NCBI GenBank assembly: GCA_964558665.1
Contig: CAZLFA010000001.1
Span: forward strand, 1-64,000
DNA from: CAZLFA01 sp964558665
GTDB taxonomy: Bacteria; Desulfobacterota; Syntrophia; Syntrophales; PHBD01
DNA length: 64,000 nucleotides
Direction: 5' to 3'
The notes below the pieces were generated by a model, which saw only the letters and a list, made by a program, of their open reading frames with translations, did no database searches and was not told the DNA's origin. Position numbers and translations under genes: made by a program. Shown here piece after piece: positions 16,601-25,686 of this stretch (positions within the stretch are counted from its first letter, which is position 1; each line of letters begins with the position of its first letter).

Positions 16601-17896
16601 ATGAGGAAATTTTTTTTTAGACCGGCAAAATTCTTTTTAATTGCACTGATTGCATTTGTCCTGCTTGGTCCTTATAGCGACAGCCGGGTTTCTGCATTGG
16701 ATCGGGCTACATATAAGAGCTTGAAAACATTTAACGAAGTTCTTGACATTATTGAAAAACAGTATGTGGAGGGTGTAGAGACCAAAAGCCTTATCAAGGG
16801 TGCTATCAATGGAATGATGAAGTCGCTTGATCCTCACAGCACATATATGACTGCTGAAATGTACAAGGATCTTGAAGTTGAAACTCGAGGGAGTTTTGGC
16901 GGAATAGGTATTGAAATTACCATGAAGAAAGATATCTTAACCGTTGTCTCTCCCATCGAAGACACGCCGGCTTTCCATGCAGGCATAAAGGCGGGTGACC
17001 AGATTATACGCATTGATGGAAAATCGACGAAAGACATTACAATTGTTGAAGCGGTTAATAAGCTTCGAGGACCTAAGGACACAAAAGTGACATTAACAAT
17101 TATGCGGGATCATCTGACCAAACCTTTGGACGTGATAATGACAAGGGCGATAATAAAAATCAAAAGCGTCCGGTTTAAGATGTTGGAGGATGGAATCGGT
17201 TATATCCGTCTGTCTTCTTTCCAGGAAAAAGCGGCGGATGATATTCGCAAGGCATTGCGTGAGCTGGAGAAGAAATCTTCTCTTAAGGGTTTGGTTCTTG
17301 ATTTGAGAAACAACCCCGGGGGGTTATTGAATCAGTCAATTGAAGTATCGGATGTTTTTCTGAAGTCAGGAATTATCGTCAGCACACGCGGCAGAATAAA
17401 AACAATGGAAAGCAAATCCCTGGCAAGGGATGATGGTGATGAGCCGGCATGTCCTATTGTTATTATCGTGAATGAAGGGACAGCGTCAGCAGCGGAAATA
17501 GTTTCTGGGGCACTTCAAGACAACGGCAGAGCGATAATTCTCGGTACATCAACTTTCGGTAAAGGATCTGTGCAGACGGTTATTCCCCTTGATGATGGTT
17601 CAGCGTTAAAGTTGACTACGGCAAAGTATTATACTCCGAAGGGCCGCTCCATTCAGGCGGAAGGAATAAAGCCGGACTTAATTGTGAAACATCATAGATT
17701 CTCGGAAGATAAGGAATTACAGGATGATCCTGTAAGAGAAAAGGACCTCAAGGGACATATAAAATCTGCAAATGAGAGCGAGAGCAAGACAGAGGAAAGG
17801 CAGCGCAAAGAGCTGGGTGACATGTCGCAGGATAATCAATTGAAAAGTGCTGTGGATATATTAAAAAGTTGGGCGCTATTTAGAAAGACCCGCTAA
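16601..17896 (+). CDS. ctpA: carboxy-terminal processing protease (S41 family)
   Basis: This is a periplasmic PDZ serine protease that trims or degrades envelope proteins from their C-termini. It has 431 residues: a signal peptide or anchor at 1-33, a PDZ domain at about 95-185 (GGIGIE), and the S41 core with the Ser-Lys dyad at S296 (GTASAAE) and K321 (TFGKGSVQ). GGAGG lies 8 bases upstream of the ATG. The next gene, a divergent polysaccharide deacetylase, follows after 6 bases. CtpA and this deacetylase type are often neighbours of EnvC-like murein factors, which suggests a role in cell-wall remodelling. Confidence 0.92.
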   Translation: MRKFFFRPAKFFLIALIAFVLLGPYSDSRVSALDRATYKSLKTFNEVLDIIEKQYVEGVETKSLIKGAINGMMKSLDPHSTYMTAEMYKDLEVETRGSFGGIGIEITMKKDILTVVSPIEDTPAFHAGIKAGDQIIRIDGKSTKDITIVEAVNKLRGPKDTKVTLTIMRDHLTKPLDVIMTRAIIKIKSVRFKMLEDGIGYIRLSSFQEKAADDIRKALRELEKKSSLKGLVLDLRNNPGGLLNQSIEVSDVFLKSGIIVSTRGRIKTMESKSLARDDGDEPACPIVIIVNEGTASAAEIVSGALQDNGRAIILGTSTFGKGSVQTVIPLDDGSALKLTTAKYYTPKGRSIQAEGIKPDLIVKHHRFSEDKELQDDPVREKDLKGHIKSANESESKTEERQRKELGDMSQDNQLKSAVDILKSWALFRKTR

Positions 17897-17902
17897 ATTT
17901 TT

Positions 17903-18877
17903 ATGGGAAGCAAAGGAGGCAAAAAACGTCGCCAGGCATTTGGTACAGTAATATTCTTGTTACTGGTTGTGATGGCCAGTGCCGTGATTGCTTATATATT
18001 TCACGCGGAACGACAAAAAAAGATTGAGAAACCGATACCCTCCACAAAAGGACGCAAAATATCAATTGACTCGCCAGTTATTTCTCCGGAAACGAGACAA
18101 CAACCAGATAAAAAAAGTACTGACCAAACAACAGATAAGCAACCCACAATTCCAGGCAAGCCTCCATCATCAACGCTTAAGATAGCTATTATCATCGATG
18201 ATATTGGATACGACCTGAAAATCCTAAAAGAGTTTTCCGCACTAGACGCTCCAGTAACGTTTGCCGTCTTGCCTTTTTGTCCCCATTCTAGGGAAGCTGC
18301 CCACATGCTGCACCGACAGGGAAAGGAGATAATGCTTCATCTGCCGATGGAGCCGCATAATTATAAAAACAACAAACCCGGCAAAGGGGTCCTTCTCATG
18401 CAGATGGATGAGCAGGAACTCCTTGCTCAGCTTGATGCCGACATCAAGGCAGTGCCCTATATTAAGGGAGTCAACAACCACATGGGATCGCGATTTATGG
18501 AAGATAATAAGAAAGTGGCCCTGGTGTTGAAAAAACTTAAACAAGAAGGATTCTTTTTCGTAGACAGCCGAACAACTCCCCATTCCAAGGGAGAATACGA
18601 AGCGAAAAGAATTGAAATGCCTTATGCAACCCGGAAGATATTCATAGATAATGGTGCAAATTACTCTGAAACACTGAAGATTCTGATGCGCATTCTTGAA
18701 ACCGGCAAGCAGGCAGATGCACAGCCTTTAGTAATAATAGGACATCCTCACAGAAGCACGATGGAGGCTTTAAAAGCAGCCTTGCCTCAGTTTAAGGAAA
18801 AAGGAATAGAGATTGTTTCTGTATCGGATATTTTAAAAACAAATCTGAATGAAAAGATAAGTTACAGGGCAAAATAA
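17903..18877 (+). CDS. divergent polysaccharide deacetylase (YibQ/DUF610 family)
   Basis: This 324-residue protein has an N-terminal membrane anchor (about residues 12-32), a Pro/Thr/Lys-rich linker to about 85, and a NodB-like barrel at about 95-315. IIDDIGYD and LPFCPHS mark the start of the barrel, and the HLPMEPHNY and GHPHRST motifs are typical of the divergent family. The substrate is not established; periplasmic glycans are likely. It follows ctpA by 6 bases and precedes a TPR lipoprotein by 11, so the four genes 16601-21423 look like one envelope operon. Confidence 0.85.
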   Translation: MGSKGGKKRRQAFGTVIFLLLVVMASAVIAYIFHAERQKKIEKPIPSTKGRKISIDSPVISPETRQQPDKKSTDQTTDKQPTIPGKPPSSTLKIAIIIDDIGYDLKILKEFSALDAPVTFAVLPFCPHSREAAHMLHRQGKEIMLHLPMEPHNYKNNKPGKGVLLMQMDEQELLAQLDADIKAVPYIKGVNNHMGSRFMEDNKKVALVLKKLKQEGFFFVDSRTTPHSKGEYEAKRIEMPYATRKIFIDNGANYSETLKILMRILETGKQADAQPLVIIGHPHRSTMEALKAALPQFKEKGIEIVSVSDILKTNLNEKISYRAK

Positions 18878-18888
18878 AAATTATTACG

Positions 18889-20598
18889 ATGAATTGTAAT
18901 CAGTTCAAATTATTGTTGAAAAGTTTTCTGGTTCTTATTTGTATTACGGCATGTACTTCTATGCCGTTTAAAAATAATGGTCTGAACGGTGATAAAAAGA
19001 CGGATAAATCGCTTGCCATGTTGCACTATTCATTAGGCATCAAAAGCAGTTTGAATGATGACCTGGACGGGGCTATTACCGAGATAGAAAAGGCTTTACG
19101 TTATGATACGAGATCCTCTTTTCTGGCAACGGAATTAGCCAATTTACATATTGAGAAAGGCGATTCCAAAAAGGCGCAACAGGTTCTTGAGAAAAGCCTG
19201 CGTTACAATCCCGATGAATCGGAAACGCACTTCCTGTTAGGCAAGCTCTATCTTAATGCTAAAGACTACAAAAGGGCAATCCGCGAATATAAAAGAGTCA
19301 TTAAAATTGATCCCCAAAACACCATGGCCTATCTTTATTTGGGAAGTCTTTATGCGGAAACCAAGAGATACGACTGGGCCCTGGAAGTAATAAATAAAAT
19401 GCTGGAAATAGAGCCGGATCATTATTTAGGACACTACTATCAAGCCAAAATTTATGTCGAGTTGAAAAATTTAGAAGGTGCAGAAAAAGGATTTATCAAA
19501 ACACTGTCGCTTAAACCGAGTTTTGAAGCAGCCATGGTCGATCTTGTGAACATTTATGAAAAACAGAAAAAATTCAATAAAGCTTTAGAAACATACAAAC
19601 GATACATTTTGCTTTATCCATTGAAGATCAATGTAAGACTTAAAATGGTGGATCTTCTTTTCCGTGAACACAAATATGATCAGGCGGAAAAAGCGATAAA
19701 AGATATTTTAGAGCTCGACAGCCGCAACAAAGATGTCCGCTTATCCCTGGTTAGTATTTATCTGGAGAGGAAAAACTACACTCAAGCCATTCAGATATTG
19801 AACGACGTTATAAAGGAGGATGCTCAGGATTTTCGCATTCGTTTTATTCTTGGGTCTGTATATGAAGAGATAAAGGATTACAGCCGCGCACTTAATGAAT
19901 TCCGCATGATTCCTGAGACATCGGAGTTTTATGTGCCTGCACGAATTCACATGGGTATCATATTAAAGAAAGAAGGCAAACTGGAAAGTGCCATTACTCA
20001 TGTTCATGAGGCACTGGAAAAGAAAAAGGATCAGGCGAATCTTTATGTTTTTTTGTCTTCTTTATACGAAGATGCCAAAAGATTCGCCGATGCAGAGGAT
20101 ATTCTTAAACAAGGTCTAGCTTCTATGCCACGCAGCTCAGATCTTCTTTATGCTTTAGGGACTATTTACGAAAAGACAAATCGATTTCCTGAAGCTGTTA
20201 AATCGATGGAATCAATTTTGAAAAATGATCCCGAACATGCCGATGCCCTTAATTTTATAGGTTACAGTTATGCAGACAGGAATATGAATCTCGATGAAGC
20301 AGAACGAATGATTATCAAGGCCATGCAAATAAAGCCCGGCAATGGATATATTACAGACAGTCTGGGATGGGTTTATTATAAAAAAAATAATTTAGATAAA
20401 GCTATTAAATATTTAAAGGACGCAAGCAATTTGCAGCCTGAAGATGCTGCAATTGCGGAGCATTTGGGTGATGCTTATGCTAAGGCCGGAAAGATTAATG
20501 AAGCTATTGAAATGTATAAAAAAGCCTTGAAGTTGAATCCCGGAAGCAACACCTTGCCGAAGAAAATCCATAATCTAGCTCAGCATAAGAACTCCTGA
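18889..20598 (+). CDS. TPR-repeat lipoprotein
   Basis: This 569-residue protein has a lipobox ending in ITAC with the lipidated Cys at C22, followed by a continuous array of roughly 15 TPR repeats. These carry typical Y-x-x-L-G and D-P-x-N/D features, for example LGKLYLNAKDY and LGSLYAETKRYDWAL. It is predicted to be anchored in the inner or outer membrane facing the periplasm. No catalytic domain is seen. Its position three bases before a LolA/B-like lipoprotein gene suggests a joint role in outer-membrane biogenesis. This is inference. Confidence 0.8.
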   Translation: MNCNQFKLLLKSFLVLICITACTSMPFKNNGLNGDKKTDKSLAMLHYSLGIKSSLNDDLDGAITEIEKALRYDTRSSFLATELANLHIEKGDSKKAQQVLEKSLRYNPDESETHFLLGKLYLNAKDYKRAIREYKRVIKIDPQNTMAYLYLGSLYAETKRYDWALEVINKMLEIEPDHYLGHYYQAKIYVELKNLEGAEKGFIKTLSLKPSFEAAMVDLVNIYEKQKKFNKALETYKRYILLYPLKINVRLKMVDLLFREHKYDQAEKAIKDILELDSRNKDVRLSLVSIYLERKNYTQAIQILNDVIKEDAQDFRIRFILGSVYEEIKDYSRALNEFRMIPETSEFYVPARIHMGIILKKEGKLESAITHVHEALEKKKDQANLYVFLSSLYEDAKRFADAEDILKQGLASMPRSSDLLYALGTIYEKTNRFPEAVKSMESILKNDPEHADALNFIGYSYADRNMNLDEAERMIIKAMQIKPGNGYITDSLGWVYYKKNNLDKAIKYLKDASNLQPEDAAIAEHLGDAYAKAGKINEAIEMYKKALKLNPGSNTLPKKIHNLAQHKNS

Positions 20599-20601
20599 TA
20601 T

Positions 20602-21423
20602 ATGTCATTGCCGCATAAAATCATATTACTCGTCTTCAGTTTATTGATTCTCTTGGCAAATTTATCCTGTTCCTCTCCCAATTTTATTGCAGGTAAATCA
20701 ATAGTTTATTATGCTTCTCCAGAGGAAGCGATAGCGAGAATCCGTAAAACTGATGGTTTGAAGGGTACATTAAAGGTTATAGCCCGTGTTGAAATTCGCA
20801 GTGGAGAAGACAGTTATCCGGTTAAAGCAGCGATGATTGCGCAAAAGCCCGGCAGTTTACGAATAGAGACAATTCCTCTTATCGGCCCGCCGGACTTTTT
20901 CATGACTATTAATAAAGACGCTTTGAAGGTATTTTATCCCGGCCGTGATCTTTTTTATATTGGAAAAGCTACTCAAGGAAATTTGATCAAATTTTTTCCT
21001 TTGGCGATATCTCCGTATATGATGGTTGCATTTTTAACAGGATCGTATCCGGAGTACATACCGTCAAATGGCTATGTTTCATCGCATGGAAGGCCTGACG
21101 CTGACCGTTCACTGTACCGATTGGATTTGATAGATAACGGTGTTACCAGACAATCTTGCTGGATAGAACCCCATGGTCATTATCTGGTTCGTATAGATAG
21201 CTTTGACGACGCCGGCCGGTTAGCCTATACTGTTAAATATGATAATTTTAAAAGGCTTGGTAAAGTTGACTTTCCTCATGAGTTGAACTTTGAGGCTTGT
21301 GTTGAGATGAAGTGCCAGTGTGGACGAATTCGCTATTATGATACGGAACTCACACCTGACGTTGATAATACAGTGTTTGATATTACGCCGCCAATTGGTA
21401 TAAAAACTACCCCGCTTGAATAA
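20602..21423 (+). CDS. LolA/LolB-like lipoprotein (DUF4292-type)
   Basis: This 273-residue protein has a signal peptide and a lipobox with Cys at C23 (ANLSC). The remainder is a beta-rich domain with features of the LolA/LolB/DUF4292 fold: a repeated R-I-E/L-R-I-D pattern, a central hydrophobic PLAISPYMMVAFLTG stretch, and a late C-x-C (KCQCGR). It may carry or sense lipids or lipoproteins in the periplasm. It is the last gene of the ctpA cluster. The assignment rests on pattern rather than strong motif identity. Confidence 0.6.
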   Translation: MSLPHKIILLVFSLLILLANLSCSSPNFIAGKSIVYYASPEEAIARIRKTDGLKGTLKVIARVEIRSGEDSYPVKAAMIAQKPGSLRIETIPLIGPPDFFMTINKDALKVFYPGRDLFYIGKATQGNLIKFFPLAISPYMMVAFLTGSYPEYIPSNGYVSSHGRPDADRSLYRLDLIDNGVTRQSCWIEPHGHYLVRIDSFDDAGRLAYTVKYDNFKRLGKVDFPHELNFEACVEMKCQCGRIRYYDTELTPDVDNTVFDITPPIGIKTTPLE

Positions 21424-21442
21424 GATATAGCTGATACGGTAA

Positions 21443-21464
21443 ATCCTGAAGAATTCTCCGGGAT
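21443..21464. terminator. weak hairpin between convergent genes
   Basis: ATCCTG (21443-21448) can pair with CGGGAT (21459-21464), including one G-T pair, around a ten-base loop. It lies between the ends of the lipoprotein gene (+) and cpoB (-). There is no T-run on either strand, so it is weak. Confidence 0.25.
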
Positions 21465-21466
21465 GC

Positions 21467-22270
21467 TTACTTTATCTCAGTCAATTTGGCGCGTGCGATA
21501 CGTGCCTGGTTTGTATTAGGATATTCTTTTATTACCTGTTGCAGTATTAAGCGGGCGCTTGGTTTGTCTCCCAGCTTTAAAAATGACAGTCCCTGTTTTA
21601 GCAAGGCGTTGGGAACTTTGTTGCCATCGGGATGATTCTTTACAACTTTTTCATATTCAATAATAGCTTTTTCAAATTTTTTTTCGAAATAGTAGCACTC
21701 TCCAATCCAGAATTGCGCATTTCCTGAATATTCAGAGTCTGGGTATTGTTTTAAAAAGGACTGAAAACCTGATCTTGCCTTTTCATATCTGCCTTCTTTG
21801 AAGGCAGAATACGCTGCTTCGTATGCAGTTTCTTTATCGGTTTTTCCACCGCTTTTTTTCGTTTTGGATCCGTTCGTGTGTTTCCCTTGTTTGTCTTCGG
21901 ATGCATCCTCTTTTTTACCTATGCCTAAATAGTTTTCCAGGAAACTTACTTTAAAAGAAATATTGTCAACCTTGTCTTTTAATTCTTTAACTGTGGCTGT
22001 ATCCTTGCGGAGCCCTTCAACCAATCCTCTTAATTGCTGAATGTGGTCTTTCAGCTCTGTCATATCTGCCCCGGTTTCGGCTTGTGACTTCTGAATGACG
22101 CTAAAGTTTTCCTTTATGTTCTTCATTTCATCCAGAAATTTTACCTTATCCTCGAGAACGTAAATTCGGTGATCAAGTTCTCCCCTGACCCGCCTCACGT
22201 CATCAGTTGTAGCGCAACCACTTATTATAAATATGGCAAACAAAGCTGAGAGGATTAGATTTGTTTTCAA
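21467..22270 (-). CDS. cpoB: Tol-Pal system protein CpoB (YbgF)
   Basis: CpoB coordinates peptidoglycan synthesis with Tol-Pal-driven outer-membrane constriction. With the TTG start at 22270 it has 267 residues: a lipobox ending ISGC (C19), a coiled coil at about 25-110, a charged Lys/Gly-rich linker, and C-terminal TPRs (YSGNAQFWIGECYY). The frame runs up to 22327, but AAAGGAG sits 9 bases before the TTG and directly against the upstream GTG, so TTG fits best. The lipobox makes it a lipoprotein, whereas E. coli CpoB is soluble. It lies 222 bases downstream of pal. Confidence 0.88.
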   Translation of the reverse strand: MKTNLILSALFAIFIISGCATTDDVRRVRGELDHRIYVLEDKVKFLDEMKNIKENFSVIQKSQAETGADMTELKDHIQQLRGLVEGLRKDTATVKELKDKVDNISFKVSFLENYLGIGKKEDASEDKQGKHTNGSKTKKSGGKTDKETAYEAAYSAFKEGRYEKARSGFQSFLKQYPDSEYSGNAQFWIGECYYFEKKFEKAIIEYEKVVKNHPDGNKVPNALLKQGLSFLKLGDKPSARLILQQVIKEYPNTNQARIARAKLTEIK

Positions 22271-22375
22271 GGTTGACACTCCTTTAAACGATTTGACGGC
22301 TTCATATGTAAACGACCGGATAATCAAGAAGGGGGCACAAGATAAATTTTCTCATACCTTGCCTATAATGCTTTA

Positions 22376-22410
22376 AATGCTGCGGCGCAATATTATTACA
22401 CCGCAGCATT
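22376..22410 (-). terminator. strong hairpin between pal and cpoB
   Basis: AATGCTGCGG (22376-22385) and CCGCAGCATT (22401-22410) form a perfect ten-pair stem with a 15-base loop, 83 bases after the pal stop. No long T-run follows on the minus strand. It may be an attenuator or RNA-end stabiliser that makes pal more abundant than cpoB. Confidence 0.55.
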
Positions 22411-22492
22411 AAGATTAATCAACCTTCTTGATCCGGCATTTTCTTACGAAGCCGTCTTTTTTATACACCTATGTTACTTTTTTGTGGAAAAG

Positions 22493-22990
22493 TTATTTTT
22501 TGATAACGAAGTCGTCTCTTCTGTTTTTTGCCCAGGCTGCTTCGTTGTGTCCCGGATCAACCGGTTTCTCTTTGCCGTAGCTTACGGTTTTCAGCCTGTC
22601 TTTGGCAACGCCCATATTAATAAGGTACTTGGCAGCTGCGTCAGCTCTTCTCTGACCTAAAGCCAGGTTGTATTCTGCGGTTCCTCTTTCATCGCAGTTA
22701 CCTTCGATCACTACAGTGGCTATCGTGTTATACTTCATCCACTGGGCGTGCTTGTCGAGGGTGGCCTTTGAATCATCTGTGATGACTGACTTGTCAAAAG
22801 CGAAATAAATGCTTGCAAACTGATATCCCGTTTCTGCCTGTTTCTTTACTTCTTCCACCTTCGTTTCTGCTTTGACTTCTGGCTTCACCTCTTCCTTTTG
22901 CACGACAGCCTGCTGAGCGCACCCCATGAGTGCAAAAATCGCCAAGCAAAACAATAAAGTAATCATTTTAACCGAAAAGCGTTTCATCAT
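22493..22990 (-). CDS. pal: peptidoglycan-associated lipoprotein Pal
   Basis: Pal is an outer-membrane lipoprotein that binds peptidoglycan and TolB. It has 165 residues, with a lipobox ending LMGC (C24), a short Lys/Glu/Val-rich linker, and an OmpA-like domain at about 58-165. That domain carries YFAFDKS, the NCDERGT segment and the LGQRRADAA helix that contact peptidoglycan. GGAGAGGG-type sequence precedes the ATG. The usual tolQRAB are not in the window. Confidence 0.95.
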   Translation of the reverse strand: MMKRFSVKMITLLFCLAIFALMGCAQQAVVQKEEVKPEVKAETKVEEVKKQAETGYQFASIYFAFDKSVITDDSKATLDKHAQWMKYNTIATVVIEGNCDERGTAEYNLALGQRRADAAAKYLINMGVAKDRLKTVSYGKEKPVDPGHNEAAWAKNRRDDFVIKK

Positions 22991-23047
22991 ACCCTCTCCT
23001 TTCTGTGATTATAAATTATTGAAAATCTATGATTTGGCATGTCAGAC

Positions 23048-23077
23048 ATATTAAACACAAACCGCGTGCAAGGTCAA
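23048..23077 (-). promoter_or_regulatory. sigma-70-type promoter of pal
   Basis: Read on the minus strand, TTGACC (23077-23072) and TAATAT (23053-23048) are separated by 18 bases. They stand about 58 bases upstream of the pal start codon. Confidence 0.55.
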
Positions 23078-23085
23078 CATAATAA

Positions 23086-23101
23086 TCGCAACAACTTGCG
23101 A
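23086..23101 (-). terminator. small hairpin after gltX
   Basis: TCGCAA and TTGCGA (23086-23091 and 23096-23101) pair around a four-base loop, about 64 bases after the gltX stop and just upstream of the pal promoter. The following minus-strand sequence is T-rich but not a clean T-run. Confidence 0.3.
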
Positions 23102-23164
23102 GAATATTTTATAAAAAAACACAAACAAAGCTTGACCAAGGATTATGCGTGTAAAATAAGCTAT

Positions 23165-24568
23165 TTATCTGTCCTTGATGTATGACAGGGCCATTTCCAG
23201 TCTCTGCATCACACGGTCTTTGCCCAGTGTGATCATCACCTCGTCAAGGCCGGGACTTACTGTTTTGCCTGTAAGAGCAACCCGTAAAGGTGGCGCTATT
23301 ACTTTAAGTTTTGTGTTTCGTTCCTCTGCAACCTCACGCAGAAGCTTTTCAATACCCTCTTTTGTGAAATCATTAAAAATAGCAAGACGTGTCCTGATAG
23401 CTTCAAGATGCCCGGCCGTGTCTCTTGATAAATATTTTTCCGCGGCATCCGGGGCATAATCAACCTTCTGAACAAAGTAAAAAGAACTGGCTTCTGACAA
23501 TTCAACAAGGCTTTTTACTCTGCTTTTGATATCTCCAATTATATGACCGACAAACTCAGTATCTGATGTATCAACTTGTTTCTTCTGCCAGAAAGGTATC
23601 ATTTCGCTAATGAGTCGTTGTATTGAAGATTCCCGGATGTAGTGTTGGTTGAGCCAGAGAAGTTTTTCAGGGTTAAAGATGGCGGCTGATTTTCCGACTG
23701 CATTAAGAGAAAACAGACTGACAAGTTCCTCCATACTGAATATTTCCTGATCGCCGTGTGACCAGCCCAATCTTACCAGATAGTTCACCAGGGCTTCCGG
23801 AAGATAACCCATTTCCTTGTATGCCATGACGGAAGTGGCGCCATGACGCTTACTAAGACGGGTTTTATCAGACCCTAAAATCATCGGCACATGACCGAAA
23901 AAGGGCACAGTGTAACCCAGAGCCTTATAAAGCAATATCTGTCTCGGCGTGTTGTTGACGTGATCGTCTCCGCGAATCACATGCGTGATCTGCATTTCCG
24001 CATCGTCAACAACAACGGCAAAGTTATATGTGGGATAACCGTCGCTTCGCTCGATAATCAGATCGTCCAGCTCTTCGTTATTGAAAACAATGGTTCCTTT
24101 AATCATGTCATCAACAACGGTCGTTCCCACATCCGGGCAGCGGAACCGAACAACCGAATTATGCATTCTCTGGAGATTTTTATCGCGGCATGTGCCGTCG
24201 TATTTCGGCTTCCTGCCTTCCGCCAGGGCTCGTTTTCTTCTCTCTTCAAGCTCTTCAGGCGTGCAGGTACAAATGAAGGCCTTTCCTTCGTCAAGAAGCT
24301 GTTGAACTTTCTGACGGTGAATGTCAACCCGTTGGGCTTGAAAAAAAGGTCCTTCATCCCAATTTAGGCCAAGCCAGGACATGGCATCAATAATTGCCCT
24401 GGTTGATTCATCCGTAGAGCGAACCTGATCCGTGTCTTCAATTCTCAATACAAAAGAACCATTGCAGTGCCTCGCTAAAAGCCAGTTAAAGAGCGCAGTT
24501 CTTGCACCGCCAACATGAAGATATCCGGTTGGCGAGGGGGCAAATCTTGTTCGGACATTATCAAACAT
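23165..24568 (-). CDS. gltX: glutamate-tRNA ligase
   Basis: GltX charges tRNA-Glu (and tRNA-Gln in organisms using transamidation). It is a class I synthetase of 467 residues from the ATG at 24568, which has GAGG 9 bases upstream; a GTG at 24577 is also possible. The HIGH-type motif is SPTGYLHVGG and the KMSKS-type motif is TRLSKRHG. A Cys-x-Cys followed by a late Y-x-x-x-C suggests the zinc site. It follows mdh after 11 bases and is probably co-transcribed with it. Confidence 0.95.
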   Translation of the reverse strand: MFDNVRTRFAPSPTGYLHVGGARTALFNWLLARHCNGSFVLRIEDTDQVRSTDESTRAIIDAMSWLGLNWDEGPFFQAQRVDIHRQKVQQLLDEGKAFICTCTPEELEERRKRALAEGRKPKYDGTCRDKNLQRMHNSVVRFRCPDVGTTVVDDMIKGTIVFNNEELDDLIIERSDGYPTYNFAVVVDDAEMQITHVIRGDDHVNNTPRQILLYKALGYTVPFFGHVPMILGSDKTRLSKRHGATSVMAYKEMGYLPEALVNYLVRLGWSHGDQEIFSMEELVSLFSLNAVGKSAAIFNPEKLLWLNQHYIRESSIQRLISEMIPFWQKKQVDTSDTEFVGHIIGDIKSRVKSLVELSEASSFYFVQKVDYAPDAAEKYLSRDTAGHLEAIRTRLAIFNDFTKEGIEKLLREVAEERNTKLKVIAPPLRVALTGKTVSPGLDEVMITLGKDRVMQRLEMALSYIKDR

Positions 24569-24579
24569 TTGAAACACCT

Positions 24580-25512
24580 CTAATTCATCTTCTGCATCGC
24601 CTCCACCAGCTCTTTCACAGCCAGGGAGGATTTTTTCAATGCCTGCAATTCCTGATCGGTCAGGTTGATTTTTATTATTTCTTCTATTCCGGATGCACCC
24701 AGTTTGACCGGCACGCCGATAAAAAGTCCATCTATTCCGTATTCACCTTCTAGCAAAGCAGCGCATGGGAGAATTTTCTTTTTATCTTTTAAAATGGATT
24801 CCGCCATTTCTACAGCTGCCGATGCAGGTGCATAATAAGCGCTTCCCGTCTTTAACAGGCTTACAATTTCAGCTCCGCCGTTTCTTGTTCTTTCAACCAG
24901 GGCTTCAATGCGTTCCTGCGACATCAGTTCGGTTATCGGGATGCCCGCAACGGTAGAATATCGGGGCAGAGGAACCATGGTATCTCCATGGCCTCCGAGC
25001 ACAAAGGCATGGGTATTTTCCACTGATACATTTAATTCACGGGCAATGAAGGTACGAAAGCGGGAGGCATCAAGCACCCCGGCCATTCCTATTACCCTGT
25101 CCTTTCCGAAGCCGCTTGCTTCATAGGCTACATGGCACATTGCATCCAGCGGATTGCTGACAATAATGATAATTGCATCCGGTGCATATTTTACGATCTC
25201 CGTGGTGACGTTATGAACAATACGTTTGTTCGTTGCCAGCAGATCATCTCGTGACATGCCCGGTTTTCTTGGTACACCGGCTGTAATTATGACGATTTTT
25301 GAACCAGAGGCGGCAGCATAGTCGTTGGCGCCGGCAAGTCCGGCATCATGCTTTTCTATTGGTGCTGCTTCAGCCAGATCAAGTGCTTTTCCCTGAGGAA
25401 CGCCTTCAATGATGTCAATGAGCACAACATCACATAGCTCTTTCTCCGCAAGTCTTTGCGCAGTTGTGGCGCCCACGTTTCCCGCTCCAATAACCGTCAC
25501 TTTTTTATCCAT
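24580..25512 (-). CDS. mdh: malate dehydrogenase (LDH-like fold)
   Basis: It interconverts malate and oxaloacetate with NAD. It has 310 residues from the ATG at 25512, which has GAGGG 9 bases upstream; the frame extends to 25602 but that extension lacks family sequence. The NAD site is GAGNVGATTAQ. The substrate loop RKPGMSRDD has the arginines of malate rather than lactate dehydrogenase, and the catalytic His lies in GGHGDTMVP. It is co-directional with gltX and divergent from glmM across 174 bases. Confidence 0.93.
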   Translation of the reverse strand: MDKKVTVIGAGNVGATTAQRLAEKELCDVVLIDIIEGVPQGKALDLAEAAPIEKHDAGLAGANDYAAASGSKIVIITAGVPRKPGMSRDDLLATNKRIVHNVTTEIVKYAPDAIIIIVSNPLDAMCHVAYEASGFGKDRVIGMAGVLDASRFRTFIARELNVSVENTHAFVLGGHGDTMVPLPRYSTVAGIPITELMSQERIEALVERTRNGGAEIVSLLKTGSAYYAPASAAVEMAESILKDKKKILPCAALLEGEYGIDGLFIGVPVKLGASGIEEIIKINLTDQELQALKKSSLAVKELVEAMQKMN

Positions 25513-25686
25513 TCTGGTGATACCCTCAAATATGTATATGTGAAAGGTGTTAATATAAAATCCCTTACAACAATTTATTGCTGAACACAACCCCGGAGTC
25601 ACTTTTCCATGTGAAATCAGGAGGAATTCCCTGTTGCAAAATATGTTATGGTAATGTACATCTCCACTGCATGAAGGAGACTATAG

